A stretch of DNA of 64,000 nt from positions 1-64,000 of the forward strand of contig NZ_JAQMHX010000019.1 of NCBI RefSeq assembly GCF_028331445.1, read 5' to 3'. The position numbers and the translations under genes are program-made. Position 1 is the first letter of the stretch. The number at the start of each line of letters is the position of its first letter. The DNA is from Candidatus Phyllobacterium onerii (lineage in GTDB: Bacteria > Pseudomonadota > Alphaproteobacteria > Rhizobiales > Rhizobiaceae). Shown here piece by piece: positions 16,539 through 26,758 of this stretch. The notes beneath the pieces were generated by a model that ran no database searches, was not told the DNA's origin, and saw only the letters and a list, made by a program, of their open reading frames with translations.

Positions 16539-19500
16539 GCTAGTTCCTCGTTGAATACGCCGTGGGCCGCCTTGCCGTCCTGTCCGCCGCGAAGCATCGC
16601 AAACAGGTACGGGACGAAGAGGAGTGTCGTAGGAGTCGCGAACAGCAGGCCGCCGATGACAGCGCGCGCCAAAGCGGCATTCTGTTCCTCGCCGGCGCCA
16701 CCTATGGCCATTGGGATCATGCCGACAATCATCGCTGCTGCAGTCATTAGCACAGGCCTGATGCGCGTATGACCGGCGTCGATCGCCGCCTGGAACGCCG
16801 GCTTGCCCGTCAGTTGCTGCTCTCTCGCGAACGTGACCAGCAAGATCGAATTAGCGGACGCGACGCCTACGGCCATGATCGCTCCCATAAGAGAGGGCAC
16901 GTTAAGGGTTGTTCCGGTGACAAAGAGCATGACCAGAATGCCGCACAAGGTTGCAGGCAACGCCAGGATGACGACGAACGGATCACCGAAATTCTGGTAG
17001 TTTACGACCATCAACATATAAACGAACACTGCCGCGAACAGGAGACCGATACCAAGATCCCAGAAAGCGTCGTTCATGCTCTGGATCTGGCCAGCGACCT
17101 GAATGGAGTTGCCGGGAGAAAGCTGCTTTTGCATATCCGTCACTATTGCGTTGATCTGGTTGGAAACGCTCCCGAGATCGCGGCCCTCAACGCTTGCGAA
17201 GACTTCATAAAGAGGCTGGATATTCGCCTGGTTACTATTGGTTGCGATGCTGCTCCGCTTGAATGTTGCGACATTGCTGAGCAGTCCTGGTATCTGAGTA
17301 CCGGCTGTGGATATGGTTGAGGACACAGGCGTATTGCCGAGGTCGTTCAGGGAACTGATTTTTGGTTCAGGTGTCTGAACAGCGAGATAATACGGAATAC
17401 CGGTCGTTGGATCAGTCCAGAAATTGGGCGAGACCTGTTCCGAGGAACTCAGGCTAACATTGATGTTCGTGGCGATGGTGTCTGCATTGAGGCCGAGTTG
17501 CGCTGCGCGCGTGCGATCGATCGTAGTGTCGAACGCCGGCGCGTTAACTTCCTGTTGGAGGTGGGCGTCCACGACGCCCGGAATGGCGGCGATGCGCCGC
17601 TGGAGCTCCGTTGCCACCCGCAGGTTTGTGGCACGGTCGTACCCGACGGTGCGGACATCGATTTGCGCGGGGAGACCAAAATTGAGAATCTGTGTGACGA
17701 TGTCGGCCGACTGAAAATAGAACAGCACATCTGGAAACGCTTCCGGCAACGCTGATCGCAATTTGCGCACATAGTCGGCAGTAGGCGCGTGGCCAGGCTT
17801 GAGGGCGACAAGGATAACGCCATCATTGACGCCGATCGTCGAGCCGTCGGTGAACGCCAGGTTATACGCTCGGGCTGGGAGCCCGATATTGTCGACGACA
17901 AGCTGGCGGTCGCTGTCGGGAACGATCTCGCGAATCTTTTCCTCGACTTGCTGGAAGATGCGCTCTGTCGTCTCAATCCGCGTTCCAGCGGGCGCACGAA
18001 CATGAAGTTGGATTTGGCCTCCATCGATCGCAGGATAGAAGTCCCGACCAACGAAGATCAGCAAGGTGGTTCCAAGGGCAAGGACCAGGACGGCGACGAC
18101 CGGCATGATCAACCGACGTGTAAGCAGCAACGTCAACAGCCCGACATAGCGGACACGCATCGCCTCGAATCCATGCTCGAACCTGGCATGAAAGCGGGAG
18201 AACCAATTTTTCGACGTGCCATGCCGCTCACCCTTGAGCAACAGACCAATCGTGATCGGGGTGAGGGTTCTCGAAAGGGCATAGGACGCCAGCATGGCGA
18301 ACACGACTGCCATGCCAAGCGGCGTGAACAAATATTTGGCCGGTCCCTCAAGGAAAATCACGGACGTGAACACGCAGCTGATGGCCAAGGTCGACACCAG
18401 CGTCGGCACAGCAATGCCTGCCGCTCCGTGCAGCGTCGCCTGCGCCAGCGATTGTCTTTCTTCAGTGAGCAACCGGTGCGTATTCTCGATCGTCACCGTA
18501 GAATCGTCGACAAGGATGCCCACGGCCAGTGCGAGGCCGCCAAGCGTCATGGTGTTGAGCGTCTCTCCAAGGAAATACAGCGCAATGACCGATGACAGGA
18601 TTGCAAGCGGTATGGTTATCATGACGACCAATGTCGATCGCCACGATCCTAGAAACAGCAGGATCATCAGCGCAGTGAGGGCTGCCGCGATGGCGCCTTC
18701 GCGAAGCACGCCGGCGATGGATTGCTTGACGAATACCGACTGATCGAAAATCTCTTTGATCTCCATACCGGGAGGCGCGGACGCGCGTGCCGTAACCAAT
18801 GCTCGCCGGACAGCATTGACCACTTCCAAAGTTGAAGCATTGCCATTCTTGATGACACTCAGAAGGACTGAACGACGCCCGTCCTGACGAACGACGTTTT
18901 GCTGAACAAGCCAGCCATCATGAACCTGACCGACATCTTTTACGAAAACCGTAGCCCCATTGACCACTTTGACCGGAATGTCGTTGAGTTCATCGATCGT
19001 CGCCGGCGTCGCGTTCGTGCGGACAACGTATTGAGTATCGCCGATCTTGGCAGTACCTGAAGGTAGGGTCAGATTCTGCGTGTTGACTGCGTTGACGACG
19101 TCGAGTGGGGTGAGACCTTTGGCAAGCAGCTTCGAAGGGTCCAGGTCAACCATGATTTGCCGGTATTTCCCGCCAGCGGGGGTTGGCAATGTGATACCGG
19201 GGATTGGCGCCAACTGCTGGCGAATGCGATAGATGCCATAGTCGTACAGCTGCTGCTCATTGAGTGTATCGGAACTCAGGCTGATCTGCAGGACGGGCAC
19301 GCTGGAGGCATTGAACTGCACCACGAGCGGCGCCTGGATTCCTGCTGGCAAAAGCGCGCGGATGGCGTTTGTCGCCGACACAATCTGCGCAATTGCGAGA
19401 TCAAGATTCACGTCCTGCTGAAAATAGATCTTCTGTATCGACAGCCCGCCTAGGGTCTGCGCTTCGATATTCTTGATGCCATTGACGTTGGAGCTGATTG

Positions 19501-19708
19501 CATACTGACTATAGGTGGTGACACGCTGCTCCATTTCAGGTGTGCTGAGGCCACCATAGCTCCAGATCACCGATACAACCGGAATGTTGATTTCCGGGAA
19601 GACATCCGTTCGCATCTCGTAACTTGCGACTCCGCCAAGAAAGAGTATTAAGGCGGCTAACACGTAGAATGTGTGCGGGAACCGCAGCGCGAACCGAACT
19701 ATACCCAT
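16535..19708 (-). CDS. RND-family efflux pump, inner-membrane permease
   Basis: About 1057 residues with the two-fold RND layout: TM1, a large periplasmic loop, TM2-7, a second loop, TM8-12. The TM4 proton-relay acids are present in GILVDDSTVTIENTHR. It resembles the AcrB/HAE1 type rather than metal exporters. The start at 19708 (MGIVRFALRFPHTFYVL) places TM1 directly after the start; the open frame extends to 19771. Substrate unknown. It heads an operon with the adaptor and DUF3455 protein and is divergent from a second RND system at 20268. Confidence 0.9.
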   Translation of the reverse strand: MGIVRFALRFPHTFYVLAALILFLGGVASYEMRTDVFPEINIPVVSVIWSYGGLSTPEMEQRVTTYSQYAISSNVNGIKNIEAQTLGGLSIQKIYFQQDVNLDLAIAQIVSATNAIRALLPAGIQAPLVVQFNASSVPVLQISLSSDTLNEQQLYDYGIYRIRQQLAPIPGITLPTPAGGKYRQIMVDLDPSKLLAKGLTPLDVVNAVNTQNLTLPSGTAKIGDTQYVVRTNATPATIDELNDIPVKVVNGATVFVKDVGQVHDGWLVQQNVVRQDGRRSVLLSVIKNGNASTLEVVNAVRRALVTARASAPPGMEIKEIFDQSVFVKQSIAGVLREGAIAAALTALMILLFLGSWRSTLVVMITIPLAILSSVIALYFLGETLNTMTLGGLALAVGILVDDSTVTIENTHRLLTEERQSLAQATLHGAAGIAVPTLVSTLAISCVFTSVIFLEGPAKYLFTPLGMAVVFAMLASYALSRTLTPITIGLLLKGERHGTSKNWFSRFHARFEHGFEAMRVRYVGLLTLLLTRRLIMPVVAVLVLALGTTLLIFVGRDFYPAIDGGQIQLHVRAPAGTRIETTERIFQQVEEKIREIVPDSDRQLVVDNIGLPARAYNLAFTDGSTIGVNDGVILVALKPGHAPTADYVRKLRSALPEAFPDVLFYFQSADIVTQILNFGLPAQIDVRTVGYDRATNLRVATELQRRIAAIPGVVDAHLQQEVNAPAFDTTIDRTRAAQLGLNADTIATNINVSLSSSEQVSPNFWTDPTTGIPYYLAVQTPEPKISSLNDLGNTPVSSTISTAGTQIPGLLSNVATFKRSSIATNSNQANIQPLYEVFASVEGRDLGSVSNQINAIVTDMQKQLSPGNSIQVAGQIQSMNDAFWDLGIGLLFAAVFVYMLMVVNYQNFGDPFVVILALPATLCGILVMLFVTGTTLNVPSLMGAIMAVGVASANSILLVTFAREQQLTGKPAFQAAIDAGHTRIRPVLMTAAAMIVGMIPMAIGGAGEEQNAALARAVIGGLLFATPTTLLFVPYLFAMLRGGQDGKAAHGVFNEELA

Positions 19709-19917
19709 ATCTATTCCGAAACTCCTGTTGTGCAGGAAGAGTGAGGGCGGAAGATTTCCACCCATCGGCAAATTTGTCCGGCCCGAGCGGTTCTGTCCGC
19801 GATAGGTCTAGTCAAGACGGCAACTGGCAAATGCAATAAGAATGCTGAGTCTGTCGGCGAATAAGGCTCCGGTAGACATCATCAAGATTCTTCGGCGCAT
19901 TGGCATCGGGCCATAGG

Positions 19918-19989
19918 TTAACGAGGCAAGGAAAGATGCTCCATCATACAGGCGTGGACGGGAATAATGCGCTCGTCTGATAAACTCAT
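19918..19989 (-). CDS. 23-residue micro-protein with C-M-M-E core (copy A)
   Basis: A tiny frame in the spacer between the divergent pumps. Its core RIIPVHACMMEHLSL aligns with the peptide at 26289-26375 (12 of 18 positions identical), with third-codon changes that keep the amino acids (CTT/TTA, TCC/TCA, TTG/CTG). The upstream DNA is also similar (TCTGG...AACC-x-AAGTATG). No clear ribosome site. The coding role is inferred from the substitution pattern; function unknown. Confidence 0.4.
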   Translation of the reverse strand: MSLSDERIIPVHACMMEHLSLPR

Positions 19990-20267
19990 ACTTTGGTTTG
20001 GGTGTCCGCAATCCAGATTGACTGTTATTATCGCCACAACGGAAAGGCGTAAGCTTTGAGCTGGTTTTCGGCAAAATTGCCGCCGGCAACCGGCCCTGAG
20101 CGTGGCAATACTTGTCAAAGATCGATCACAACAAACTCGTGCAGAGCCTTGGACGGACCCCATCTAACTGACGGGCGCAGGATGATGACGACGGCGTCGA
20201 AGCGCATTGCCGTATTTCCTCGAATAATTAACGCGTCAATACCATGCAAGTCAACTTGGAGCACAGA

Positions 20268-21440
20268 ATGCAAAGTTCACTTCGATACAAAGTCAGCATA
20301 GTCATTGGCGCAGTCGTGCTTGCTACAGCCGGAGTCTTCTGGCTCGCGAGTAACGATAAAACGGTCGCCAAAGATCAGCCCGCCGCTGCTCTTATACCGG
20401 TTGAAGCGTCAGCAGCGGTACAAAGTGATGTACCCGTCTATTTGAATGGTCTGGGCACAGTTCAGGCTTTCAACACCGTCACCATGAAGGCCAAGGTTGA
20501 TGGCGAATTGCAACAGGTGCTCTTCACGGAGGGGCAGAAGGTCAAGAAAGGCGATCTTTTGGCCGTGATAGACCCTCGTCCGTTTCAGGCCGCTCTTGAT
20601 CAAGCGTCAGCAAAAATGGTGCAGGACCAAACCAACCTCAGCAATGACGAGGTTATTCTGCAAAGGGATAAAAAACTTACCGCTCAGCAGTTCACGACTG
20701 TAGAGACTACGCAGACACAGCAAAGCACCGTTGCCCAACTGCAGGCGCAAATTGCACAAGACGCCGCAGCCAAAAATTCTGCTGCCGTATCGCTGTCCTA
20801 TACGCAAATGACTGCGCCCGTCGATGGACGCACAGGCATCAGGCTGGTTGATCAAGGCAACTATGTCCATGCGACCGATACCACCGGGATTGTCGTCATT
20901 ACGCAAACGCAACCGATTTCAGTCGTGTCGACACTGCCTGAAGATGATCTGGAGGCAGTGCGTGCTGCGCAGGAAGCCGGTCCTGTTACCGTGACGGCTT
21001 TCACGCGCGATGGGAGTACAAATCTAGGTACCGGAACGCTCTCGGTCATTGATAATGAAATAGACCAGACCAGTGGCACGATGCGCTTGAAATCGACGTT
21101 TCCCAATATCGACGAGAAGCTTTGGCCCGGGCAATTCGTCGACATCCGGCTACAACAAAAAATCGTTCATCAAGCAGTTACAGTACCTTCTGCGGCAATT
21201 GAGAGGGGGCAGAATGGTTTCTTCGTCTACGTCGTGAAACCGGACAATACCGTCGAAGTTCGCCCGATCGCGCCGGGACAGATCGCGAACGGTCAGGCAG
21301 TGATCGAGAGCGGACTGGCAGCGAGCGAGCGCGTTGTCACTTCGGGACAATATCGTCTGGATGCGGGTGCAAGAGTTTCAATACAAGACACACCAAGCCA
21401 GACCACAACGCTGGGTGATGGTGAGACGGAGCCGGGCTGA
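20268..21440 (+). CDS. RND efflux periplasmic adaptor, MdtA-like
   Basis: 390 residues. An N-terminal membrane anchor (about 8-27) precedes the lipoyl motif GELQQVLFTEGQKVKKGDLL, IDPRPFQAALDQA, the coiled-coil hairpin and MTAPVDGRTGIRLVDQGNYV, which are typical of MdtA/MexA relatives. The ATG at 20268 has GGAG seven bases upstream and is preferred to that at 20244. It overlaps the pump gene by one base (TGATG). It is divergent from the first RND operon, with a 560-bp shared regulatory region. Confidence 0.88.
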   Translation: MQSSLRYKVSIVIGAVVLATAGVFWLASNDKTVAKDQPAAALIPVEASAAVQSDVPVYLNGLGTVQAFNTVTMKAKVDGELQQVLFTEGQKVKKGDLLAVIDPRPFQAALDQASAKMVQDQTNLSNDEVILQRDKKLTAQQFTTVETTQTQQSTVAQLQAQIAQDAAAKNSAAVSLSYTQMTAPVDGRTGIRLVDQGNYVHATDTTGIVVITQTQPISVVSTLPEDDLEAVRAAQEAGPVTVTAFTRDGSTNLGTGTLSVIDNEIDQTSGTMRLKSTFPNIDEKLWPGQFVDIRLQQKIVHQAVTVPSAAIERGQNGFFVYVVKPDNTVEVRPIAPGQIANGQAVIESGLAASERVVTSGQYRLDAGARVSIQDTPSQTTTLGDGETEPG

Positions 21441-24400
21441 TGTCGAATTGGTTTATCCAGCGACCGATCGCAACGTCGCTGCTCATGCTGGCTATTCTCG
21501 CAATCGGCCTGGTAACCTATCCTTTGCTGCCCGTAGCGCCGCTGCCCCAGGTCGATTTTCCAACGATTCAGGTTTCTACACAGCTACCAGGAGCAAGCCC
21601 GCAAACAATGGCGTCTTCGGTTACCCAACCGTTGGAGCGGCAGTTCGGTCAAATTTCTGGCGTTACACAGATGACGTCCGTGAGCACACTCGGCAGCAGC
21701 TCGATCACCCTGCAGTTCGAACTGAATCGCAATATTGATGGCGCGGCGCAAGATGTGCAAACTGCGATCAACGCCGCCGGTGGTCAGCTACCAAGCAATC
21801 TCCCATCGCCGCCGACCTATCGCAAGGTGAACCCTGCAGACCCGCCCATACTGGTGCTTGCACTTACGTCCGATACACTCCCATTGACGCAGATCGATGA
21901 TTTTGCCGAAAATGTCCTTGTCCAGCATATCAGCCAGGTCTCCGGCGTCGCCCAGGTTTCGGTCTTTGGCCAGCAAAAGCCAGCTGTCCGCGTGCAAGTC
22001 GATCCGCGCAAGATAGCTGACCTCGGGCTGTCACTGGAGGATGTTCGCTCGGCAATCATCGCCACGACGACGGATGCACCAAAAGGTAGCATCCAGGGTG
22101 CTTTGCGAACCTTTACGCTCTATGATAATGACCAGCTCCTGGCAGCAGGTCCATGGAACAACGCGATCATTGCTTACCGAAACGGCGCTCCGATACGGAT
22201 AAGCGACATCGGCCAGGCAATCGATGCGCCGGAGAACACGCAGATTGCGGCATGGGCCGATGGCAAGCCGGCTATTCTGCTGCCAGTTTCCAAACTCCCC
22301 GGCGCGAATGTTCTTGAGACTGTAGGTCAGATAAAAGCATTGCTGCCGCAGTTGCAGGCAATAGCGCCGCTTGCGCTTCACATATCGAGTTTGAGCGATC
22401 GGACCACGACCATCCAAGCGTCTGTCCTCGACGTGAAATTCACCCTGTTGCTCACGATCGCACTAGTGATCATGGTGATATTCATTTTTCTGCGCAACGT
22501 CTGGGCGACGGCAATTCCCGGTGTCACTGTCCCGCTCGCGCTGGTCGGAACTTTCGCGCTGATGTATGTGCTGGGGTTCAGTCTGGACAACCTTTCGCTG
22601 ATGGGGTTGAGCATTGCGGTCGGCTTCGTCGTCGACGATGCGATCGTCATGCTGGAGAACATTCAGCGCCACATGGAAGCGGGTAAATCGCCATTGCAGG
22701 CCGCCATCGACGGCTCCAGAGAGATTGGTTTTACCATTATTTCGATAAGCCTCTCACTTGTGGCTGTCTTCATTCCCATCCTGTTCCTAGGCGGAATCGT
22801 TGGTCGGCTTTTTCACGAGTTTGCCATAACCGTAACCGTGACGATTGCAGTTTCCGCACTTGTCTCGCTGACACTCACGCCAATGCTGTGCGCCCGTTTT
22901 CTGCGAGCGGAACACAACGCAAAACATGGCAGGTTCTTCCTGGCATCGGAGCGAGCCTTCGAAGCACTGCTGAACGGGTACCGCGTTACGCTCGATATCG
23001 CCTTGCACCACCATCGCATAACTTTTGGCATTTTCCTGCTAACGCTCGTTGCCACAGGTTACCTTTTTATCAGTATCCCAAAGGGCTTTTTCCCAATTCA
23101 AGATACAGGCTTGATTACAGGCCTTCTACAGGGTGCACAGGATACATCGTTTGCCGACATGGCACGACATCAGGTAGAGGTCGGCAAGGTGGTCGCCAGC
23201 GATCCCGCGGTCGCTACGGTGGGGATGGCTGTCGGCGGCGGATCCGGTAATACACTCAATACCGGGCGTATGTTTATCACTCTCAAGCCACACGATCAGC
23301 GAGATGCGACGGCAAGCCAGATCATTGGTCGCCTGCGCCCAAAATTGGCGCAGGTTGAAGGGGTGAAGCTGTTCCTTCAACCGGCTCAGGATATCAATGT
23401 CGGCGGTCGGAGTTCAGCGACCCAGTTTCAATATACGCTACAGGATGGCGATGCGAACGAGCTGAATAGCTGGGCGCCGAAGCTTTTGGCAAAATTAAGC
23501 TCCTTGCCTGAGCTTACGGATGTTGCGACGGATCAGCAATCCGACGGAACAACCGTCACTCTCGACATTGATCGGGATCAAGCGGCTCGCTTTGGGATCA
23601 CGCCTCAAAGCATCGACGACACGCTCGACGATGCCTTTGGTCAACGGCAAGTCACTCAATATTTCACCGACATCAACAGTTATCACGTGATACTGGAATT
23701 GTCTCCGAAGGCTCAGAGCTCACCACAGGCAATTAACCAGCTCTACATCAAATCGCCACTGACCGGTGCGCAAGTTCCGCTCAACGTACTTGTAAAAGAG
23801 ACGACGCAGCCGACCACCGTTCTTGCGATCAACCACCAGAGCCAGTTTCCGTCGGTGACGTTATCATTCAATCTTGCTCCGGGAGTGGCTCTGAGCCAGG
23901 CTGTTTCGGCCATCCACCAAGCCGAAACTGCCCTGGGAGTGCCCCCGACACTCATTGCTACCTTTCAGGGCAATGCGCAGGCATACCAGACATCCTTAGC
24001 CAGCGAACCTTATCTCGTTTTGGCCGCGTTGGGCGTGATATACATCATTTTAGGTGTGCTTTATGAAAGCTACGTCCATCCGCTGACCATCCTGTCAACT
24101 CTACCATCCGCAGGTCTCGGCGCTCTCATCATGCTGTGGAGCTTCGGCTTCGACTTCACGGTTATCGCCCTGATCGGCGTCATTCTCCTAATCGGTATTG
24201 TCAAGAAAAACGGCATCATGATCGTTGATTTCGCTATTGCCGCGGAGCGCGAGCATGGCTTGCGACCGGAGGAAGCAATCCGGCAGGCGTGCCTGCTACG
24301 CTTCCGGCCAATCATGATGACGACGATGGCTGCAATTCTTGGCGGCATTCCCCTCATGTTGGGGCATGGGACGGGCTCCGAACTGCGACAGCCCCTGGGA

Positions 24401-24556
24401 TACGCAATGGTTGGAGGACTCATATTGAGCCAGGCAATGACACTCTATACGACGCCGGTTGTCTACCTCTACCTCGACAGATTGAGCCTCTGGATGTCGG
24501 GGCGGAACAGAACGTCCTTTCCCGCAGCTGTCACTACCAGTGAACCGGCTGAATAA
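21440..24556 (+). CDS. RND efflux pump permease, MdtB/MdtC-like
   Basis: 1038 residues with the full RND topology. MSNWFIQRPIATSLLM starts TM1; the periplasmic loop has LPQVDFPTIQVSTQLPGASP; TM4 carries VDDAIVMLENIQRH with the proton-relay Asp pair; the second half includes SIPKGFFPIQDTGLI and KKNGIMIVDFAI. In enterobacteria MdtB and MdtC form a mixed trimer; here a single permease follows the adaptor, so it probably acts as a homotrimer. No outer-membrane partner gene follows. Confidence 0.9.
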   Translation: MSNWFIQRPIATSLLMLAILAIGLVTYPLLPVAPLPQVDFPTIQVSTQLPGASPQTMASSVTQPLERQFGQISGVTQMTSVSTLGSSSITLQFELNRNIDGAAQDVQTAINAAGGQLPSNLPSPPTYRKVNPADPPILVLALTSDTLPLTQIDDFAENVLVQHISQVSGVAQVSVFGQQKPAVRVQVDPRKIADLGLSLEDVRSAIIATTTDAPKGSIQGALRTFTLYDNDQLLAAGPWNNAIIAYRNGAPIRISDIGQAIDAPENTQIAAWADGKPAILLPVSKLPGANVLETVGQIKALLPQLQAIAPLALHISSLSDRTTTIQASVLDVKFTLLLTIALVIMVIFIFLRNVWATAIPGVTVPLALVGTFALMYVLGFSLDNLSLMGLSIAVGFVVDDAIVMLENIQRHMEAGKSPLQAAIDGSREIGFTIISISLSLVAVFIPILFLGGIVGRLFHEFAITVTVTIAVSALVSLTLTPMLCARFLRAEHNAKHGRFFLASERAFEALLNGYRVTLDIALHHHRITFGIFLLTLVATGYLFISIPKGFFPIQDTGLITGLLQGAQDTSFADMARHQVEVGKVVASDPAVATVGMAVGGGSGNTLNTGRMFITLKPHDQRDATASQIIGRLRPKLAQVEGVKLFLQPAQDINVGGRSSATQFQYTLQDGDANELNSWAPKLLAKLSSLPELTDVATDQQSDGTTVTLDIDRDQAARFGITPQSIDDTLDDAFGQRQVTQYFTDINSYHVILELSPKAQSSPQAINQLYIKSPLTGAQVPLNVLVKETTQPTTVLAINHQSQFPSVTLSFNLAPGVALSQAVSAIHQAETALGVPPTLIATFQGNAQAYQTSLASEPYLVLAALGVIYIILGVLYESYVHPLTILSTLPSAGLGALIMLWSFGFDFTVIALIGVILLIGIVKKNGIMIVDFAIAAEREHGLRPEEAIRQACLLRFRPIMMTTMAAILGGIPLMLGHGTGSELRQPLGYAMVGGLILSQAMTLYTTPVVYLYLDRLSLWMSGRNRTSFPAAVTTSEPAE

Positions 24557-24634
24557 CAAACCGTTCTGATTTGAGGACGGGCTCCCTCATGGGTAACGCC
24601 CAACAGTCAAATATGGCGCCGCCCGTTTGAACTC

Positions 24635-24915
24635 TCAACGGCACCACTGCTTGATCGCGAGCGCGATCGCCTTCGTATGATCGACCAGATCGCGTACGGA
24701 GACACGCTCGTTCGGCTGATGCGCCCGTGCGGGATCTCCAGGTCCAAAGTTGACAGTGGGAGGTTTGCCGAAGCCCATTGGCCAACCGATATCGCCGGTG
24801 GGTGCCGAAAACCAGACAGAAACGGTGACAGGCTGGCTTTTCCGACCGCTTTCCAGAAAATCTTATAAGAGGGATTGACAGTTGGAACTTCCGCGCAAGC
24901 CCGCCCAAAAGCCAT
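24635..24915 (-). pseudogene. Remnant of an M20-family peptidase/deacylase C-terminus
   Basis: One minus-strand frame ending at 24635 reads VSVWFSAPTGDIGWPMGFG, then FGPGDPARAHQPNERVS and VDHTKAIALAIKQWC, the typical C-terminal end of ArgE/DapE-type metallopeptidases. Upstream the match passes into another frame (VNPSYKIFWKAVGK) and then stops. The N-terminal metal-binding domain is absent, so this is a fragment of a lost gene. Confidence 0.6.
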
Positions 24916-25108
24916 TTTATGCGGGCTGGATGTTTGCGCAGCTGGGGATCTGCCCGGCAGACATTGAAGAGGTGTTCTTCGATCTTACGCTTCACTTTTC
25001 CGTAAAACCCAAACTCATTTTTCTCACTGGGCAAGTACTGAGCGTCGATGATAATCAAAAGCTTGACGCTTGGGCGAAGAAAAGGCTTGGCGCAGGCGAT
25101 AATTTAAT

Positions 25109-25249
25109 TCAGCGGAGCAAGGCTTGGCAAACCCAGTCAAAGCCAACTGCGAGAGCGATCGATACGACAATAACCACTAGAAGAATGATCTCCGCCAAAT
25201 CCAGGTGCGGCATGTGGTTGTAACGAGGGCGATTACTAGACTTAGACAT
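25109..25249 (-). CDS. 46-residue single-span membrane protein
   Basis: Starts at an ATG with GGAGG eight bases upstream. A polar N-terminus with basic and His residues (SSNRPRYNHMPH) is followed by a hydrophobic helix IILLVVIVVSIALAVGF. Not recognised. It is unrelated in sequence to the 33-residue membrane peptides nearby. Confidence 0.5.
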   Translation of the reverse strand: MSKSSNRPRYNHMPHLDLAEIILLVVIVVSIALAVGFDWVCQALLR

Positions 25250-25432
25250 TCTGGCCTCCATTAAAAGGCAATCATTAAAACCCCTATGGGCCGGTACAAA
25301 GAACCTCATCCGGAATTCGTCCCAAGGGAAGGATATTCTTTAGCCATGCCATCAAGTATCCCATCCACTTTAGCATTCGAATCCGGTCCCCAATCGTTAT
25401 GGGGGGCCGGGATTCGAAGAGCCTACGATGGG

Positions 25433-25789
25433 TTACTGGCAGTATTCGTCGTAGAGGGGAGAGTTCCAACGCAACGGGTACTCGCAGGAATAGTAGGGAC
25501 CCCAATAATTGTCGTCACGGCGAAAGTCCCTAAAGTGACCCCTGCGGTCCGCAAAGCTATGGCTCGTCGCGAATCCATGAGCACTGTTGAAGGTGCCATC
25601 ACGGCCAAAAATGCCACCGCTGCGGGAGCCGTGACCGCTACCGCCGAAGTCGCCGCGACTACCGGCAAAGCTATTGCCGCCGCCGCCATGGCCGCCGCCT
25701 CCGCCATGAGCCATCGATTCAGTTGCCGAGCCGGCCGCCAACATTGCACCTAAAGCGGTTATCGCTAAGATTGTTGCTGATTTTCTCAT
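25433..25789 (-). CDS. Exported Gly/His-rich protein
   Basis: 118 residues. A signal peptide (cleavage near ESMAHGG) is followed by Gly/His repeats (HGGGGGHGGGG), a Gly/Ser/Arg region and a C-terminal block with aromatic residues and two Cys (YYSCEYPLRW...DEYCQ). The composition suggests metal binding or a cell-surface role, but no function can be assigned. A good AAGGAGTCAATT leader is present. Confidence 0.6.
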   Translation of the reverse strand: MRKSATILAITALGAMLAAGSATESMAHGGGGGHGGGGNSFAGSRGDFGGSGHGSRSGGIFGRDGTFNSAHGFATSHSFADRRGHFRDFRRDDNYWGPYYSCEYPLRWNSPLYDEYCQ

Positions 25790-26288
25790 AATTGACTCCT
25801 TGAAAGCTTCCAGTTGTGAAAGCTAACCTAGTATGGAGATAGAAAGTCTGCCGATGTATTATACGTTGGTTTATATGCGTAGGCCTTGGGTTTTAAGCGT
25901 GGGCCACAGGTTTTAGGTCGCCAGCCTACAGTATATGATGTCGGTGTATCGTCACATAACATGTAGAAGTATTTTTGAGCCGAAGGCAAAGCATGACCCA
26001 ACCCGTCTTCTGACCGTAGGTTCTGCCTTGTTTCATCCTACTTCGTGGGCCCTGCTTACTAAGAGTTTTTGCATGTCCCGTTCTCAAGCACGGACCCGCA
26101 AACCCGGCCCTTGCCGACGATGCAGTCGATCCGGACGACGTCACCGACCTCTATTGGAACGGAATGCGACGCCCAAAGATGCTTTGACGTTTGCTCCAGA
26201 CACGCCGCCGATGCGACATGAATTCCCGCTCGGACTGCTTCAAGGCTTTCACAATCAGTCTGGTTCGCCCACCGATATTAACCTAAGT
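25790..26288. other. Intergenic region, possible gene remnant
   Basis: No assignable gene. One plus-strand frame near 26060-26185 reads plausibly protein-like (DPDDVTDLYWNGMRRP) but has no start and is not recognised; it may be a remnant. The end of the region resembles the DNA upstream of the 19918-19989 peptide. Confidence 0.3.
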
Positions 26289-26375
26289 ATGGCTGAATCA
26301 AACCAGCGCATTATTCACGCGCACCTGTGTATGATGGAGTATTTATCACTGCATAGTTACAAACAGGTGGAATAG
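26289..26375 (+). CDS. 28-residue micro-protein with C-M-M-E core (copy B)
   Basis: Reads with core QRIIHAHLCMMEYLSL, matching the minus-strand peptide at 19918-19989. Identical residues include RII, H, CMME and LSL, and the upstream DNA is similar (ATCAGTCTGG and AACCTAAGTATG). Differences fall largely in third codon positions. No Shine-Dalgarno is evident, which could mean a leader or weakly translated peptide. It lies 68 bases before the 33-residue membrane peptide copy B. Confidence 0.4.
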   Translation: MAESNQRIIHAHLCMMEYLSLHSYKQVE

Positions 26376-26443
26376 AAAATACGCAGGAGGGTAGCAATGC
26401 TACCTGACCACCCGATTCCTTCTGATGCCAAGGATTTAATGCT

Positions 26444-26545
26444 ATGGAGAAGCTGGATACGATTTGGATCATGCTGTTTCTAGTAGGTTCCGCCGCCATC
26501 GTGACCCTTGCATTTGCCACCGGCGATATATTTGCCCTGAATTGA
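26444..26545 (+). CDS. 33-residue single-span membrane micro-protein (copy B)
   Basis: Paralogue of the peptide at 13120-13221: same length, 24/33 identical, hydrophobic helix (IWIMLFLVGSAAIVTLAF) and ATGDIFALN end. Its own ribosome site is weak, but an overlapping out-of-frame ORF beginning at 26398 has a strong AGGAGG site, so translation may be coupled. It precedes the ECF-type sigma factor by about 210 bases. Confidence 0.55.
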   Translation: MEKLDTIWIMLFLVGSAAIVTLAFATGDIFALN

Positions 26546-26758
26546 GCCTACGATACTGCATTTTTGGTGCCTTCTGCCCCCTGCAAGTTGAAAGCTACGG
26601 CCGCCGCCTGTTCTCTCAATCAAGGACCAGCGCACACTGCAACACAGCACTTTCTTCAGGTTTCTCCGGTGCACTCGGGCTGATCAATCGCTGAGGTGGA
26701 TTTACTAAGATAATCCATTCCGATCTGAGACGGCCAACTCCTCTTCAGGGAACTATTC

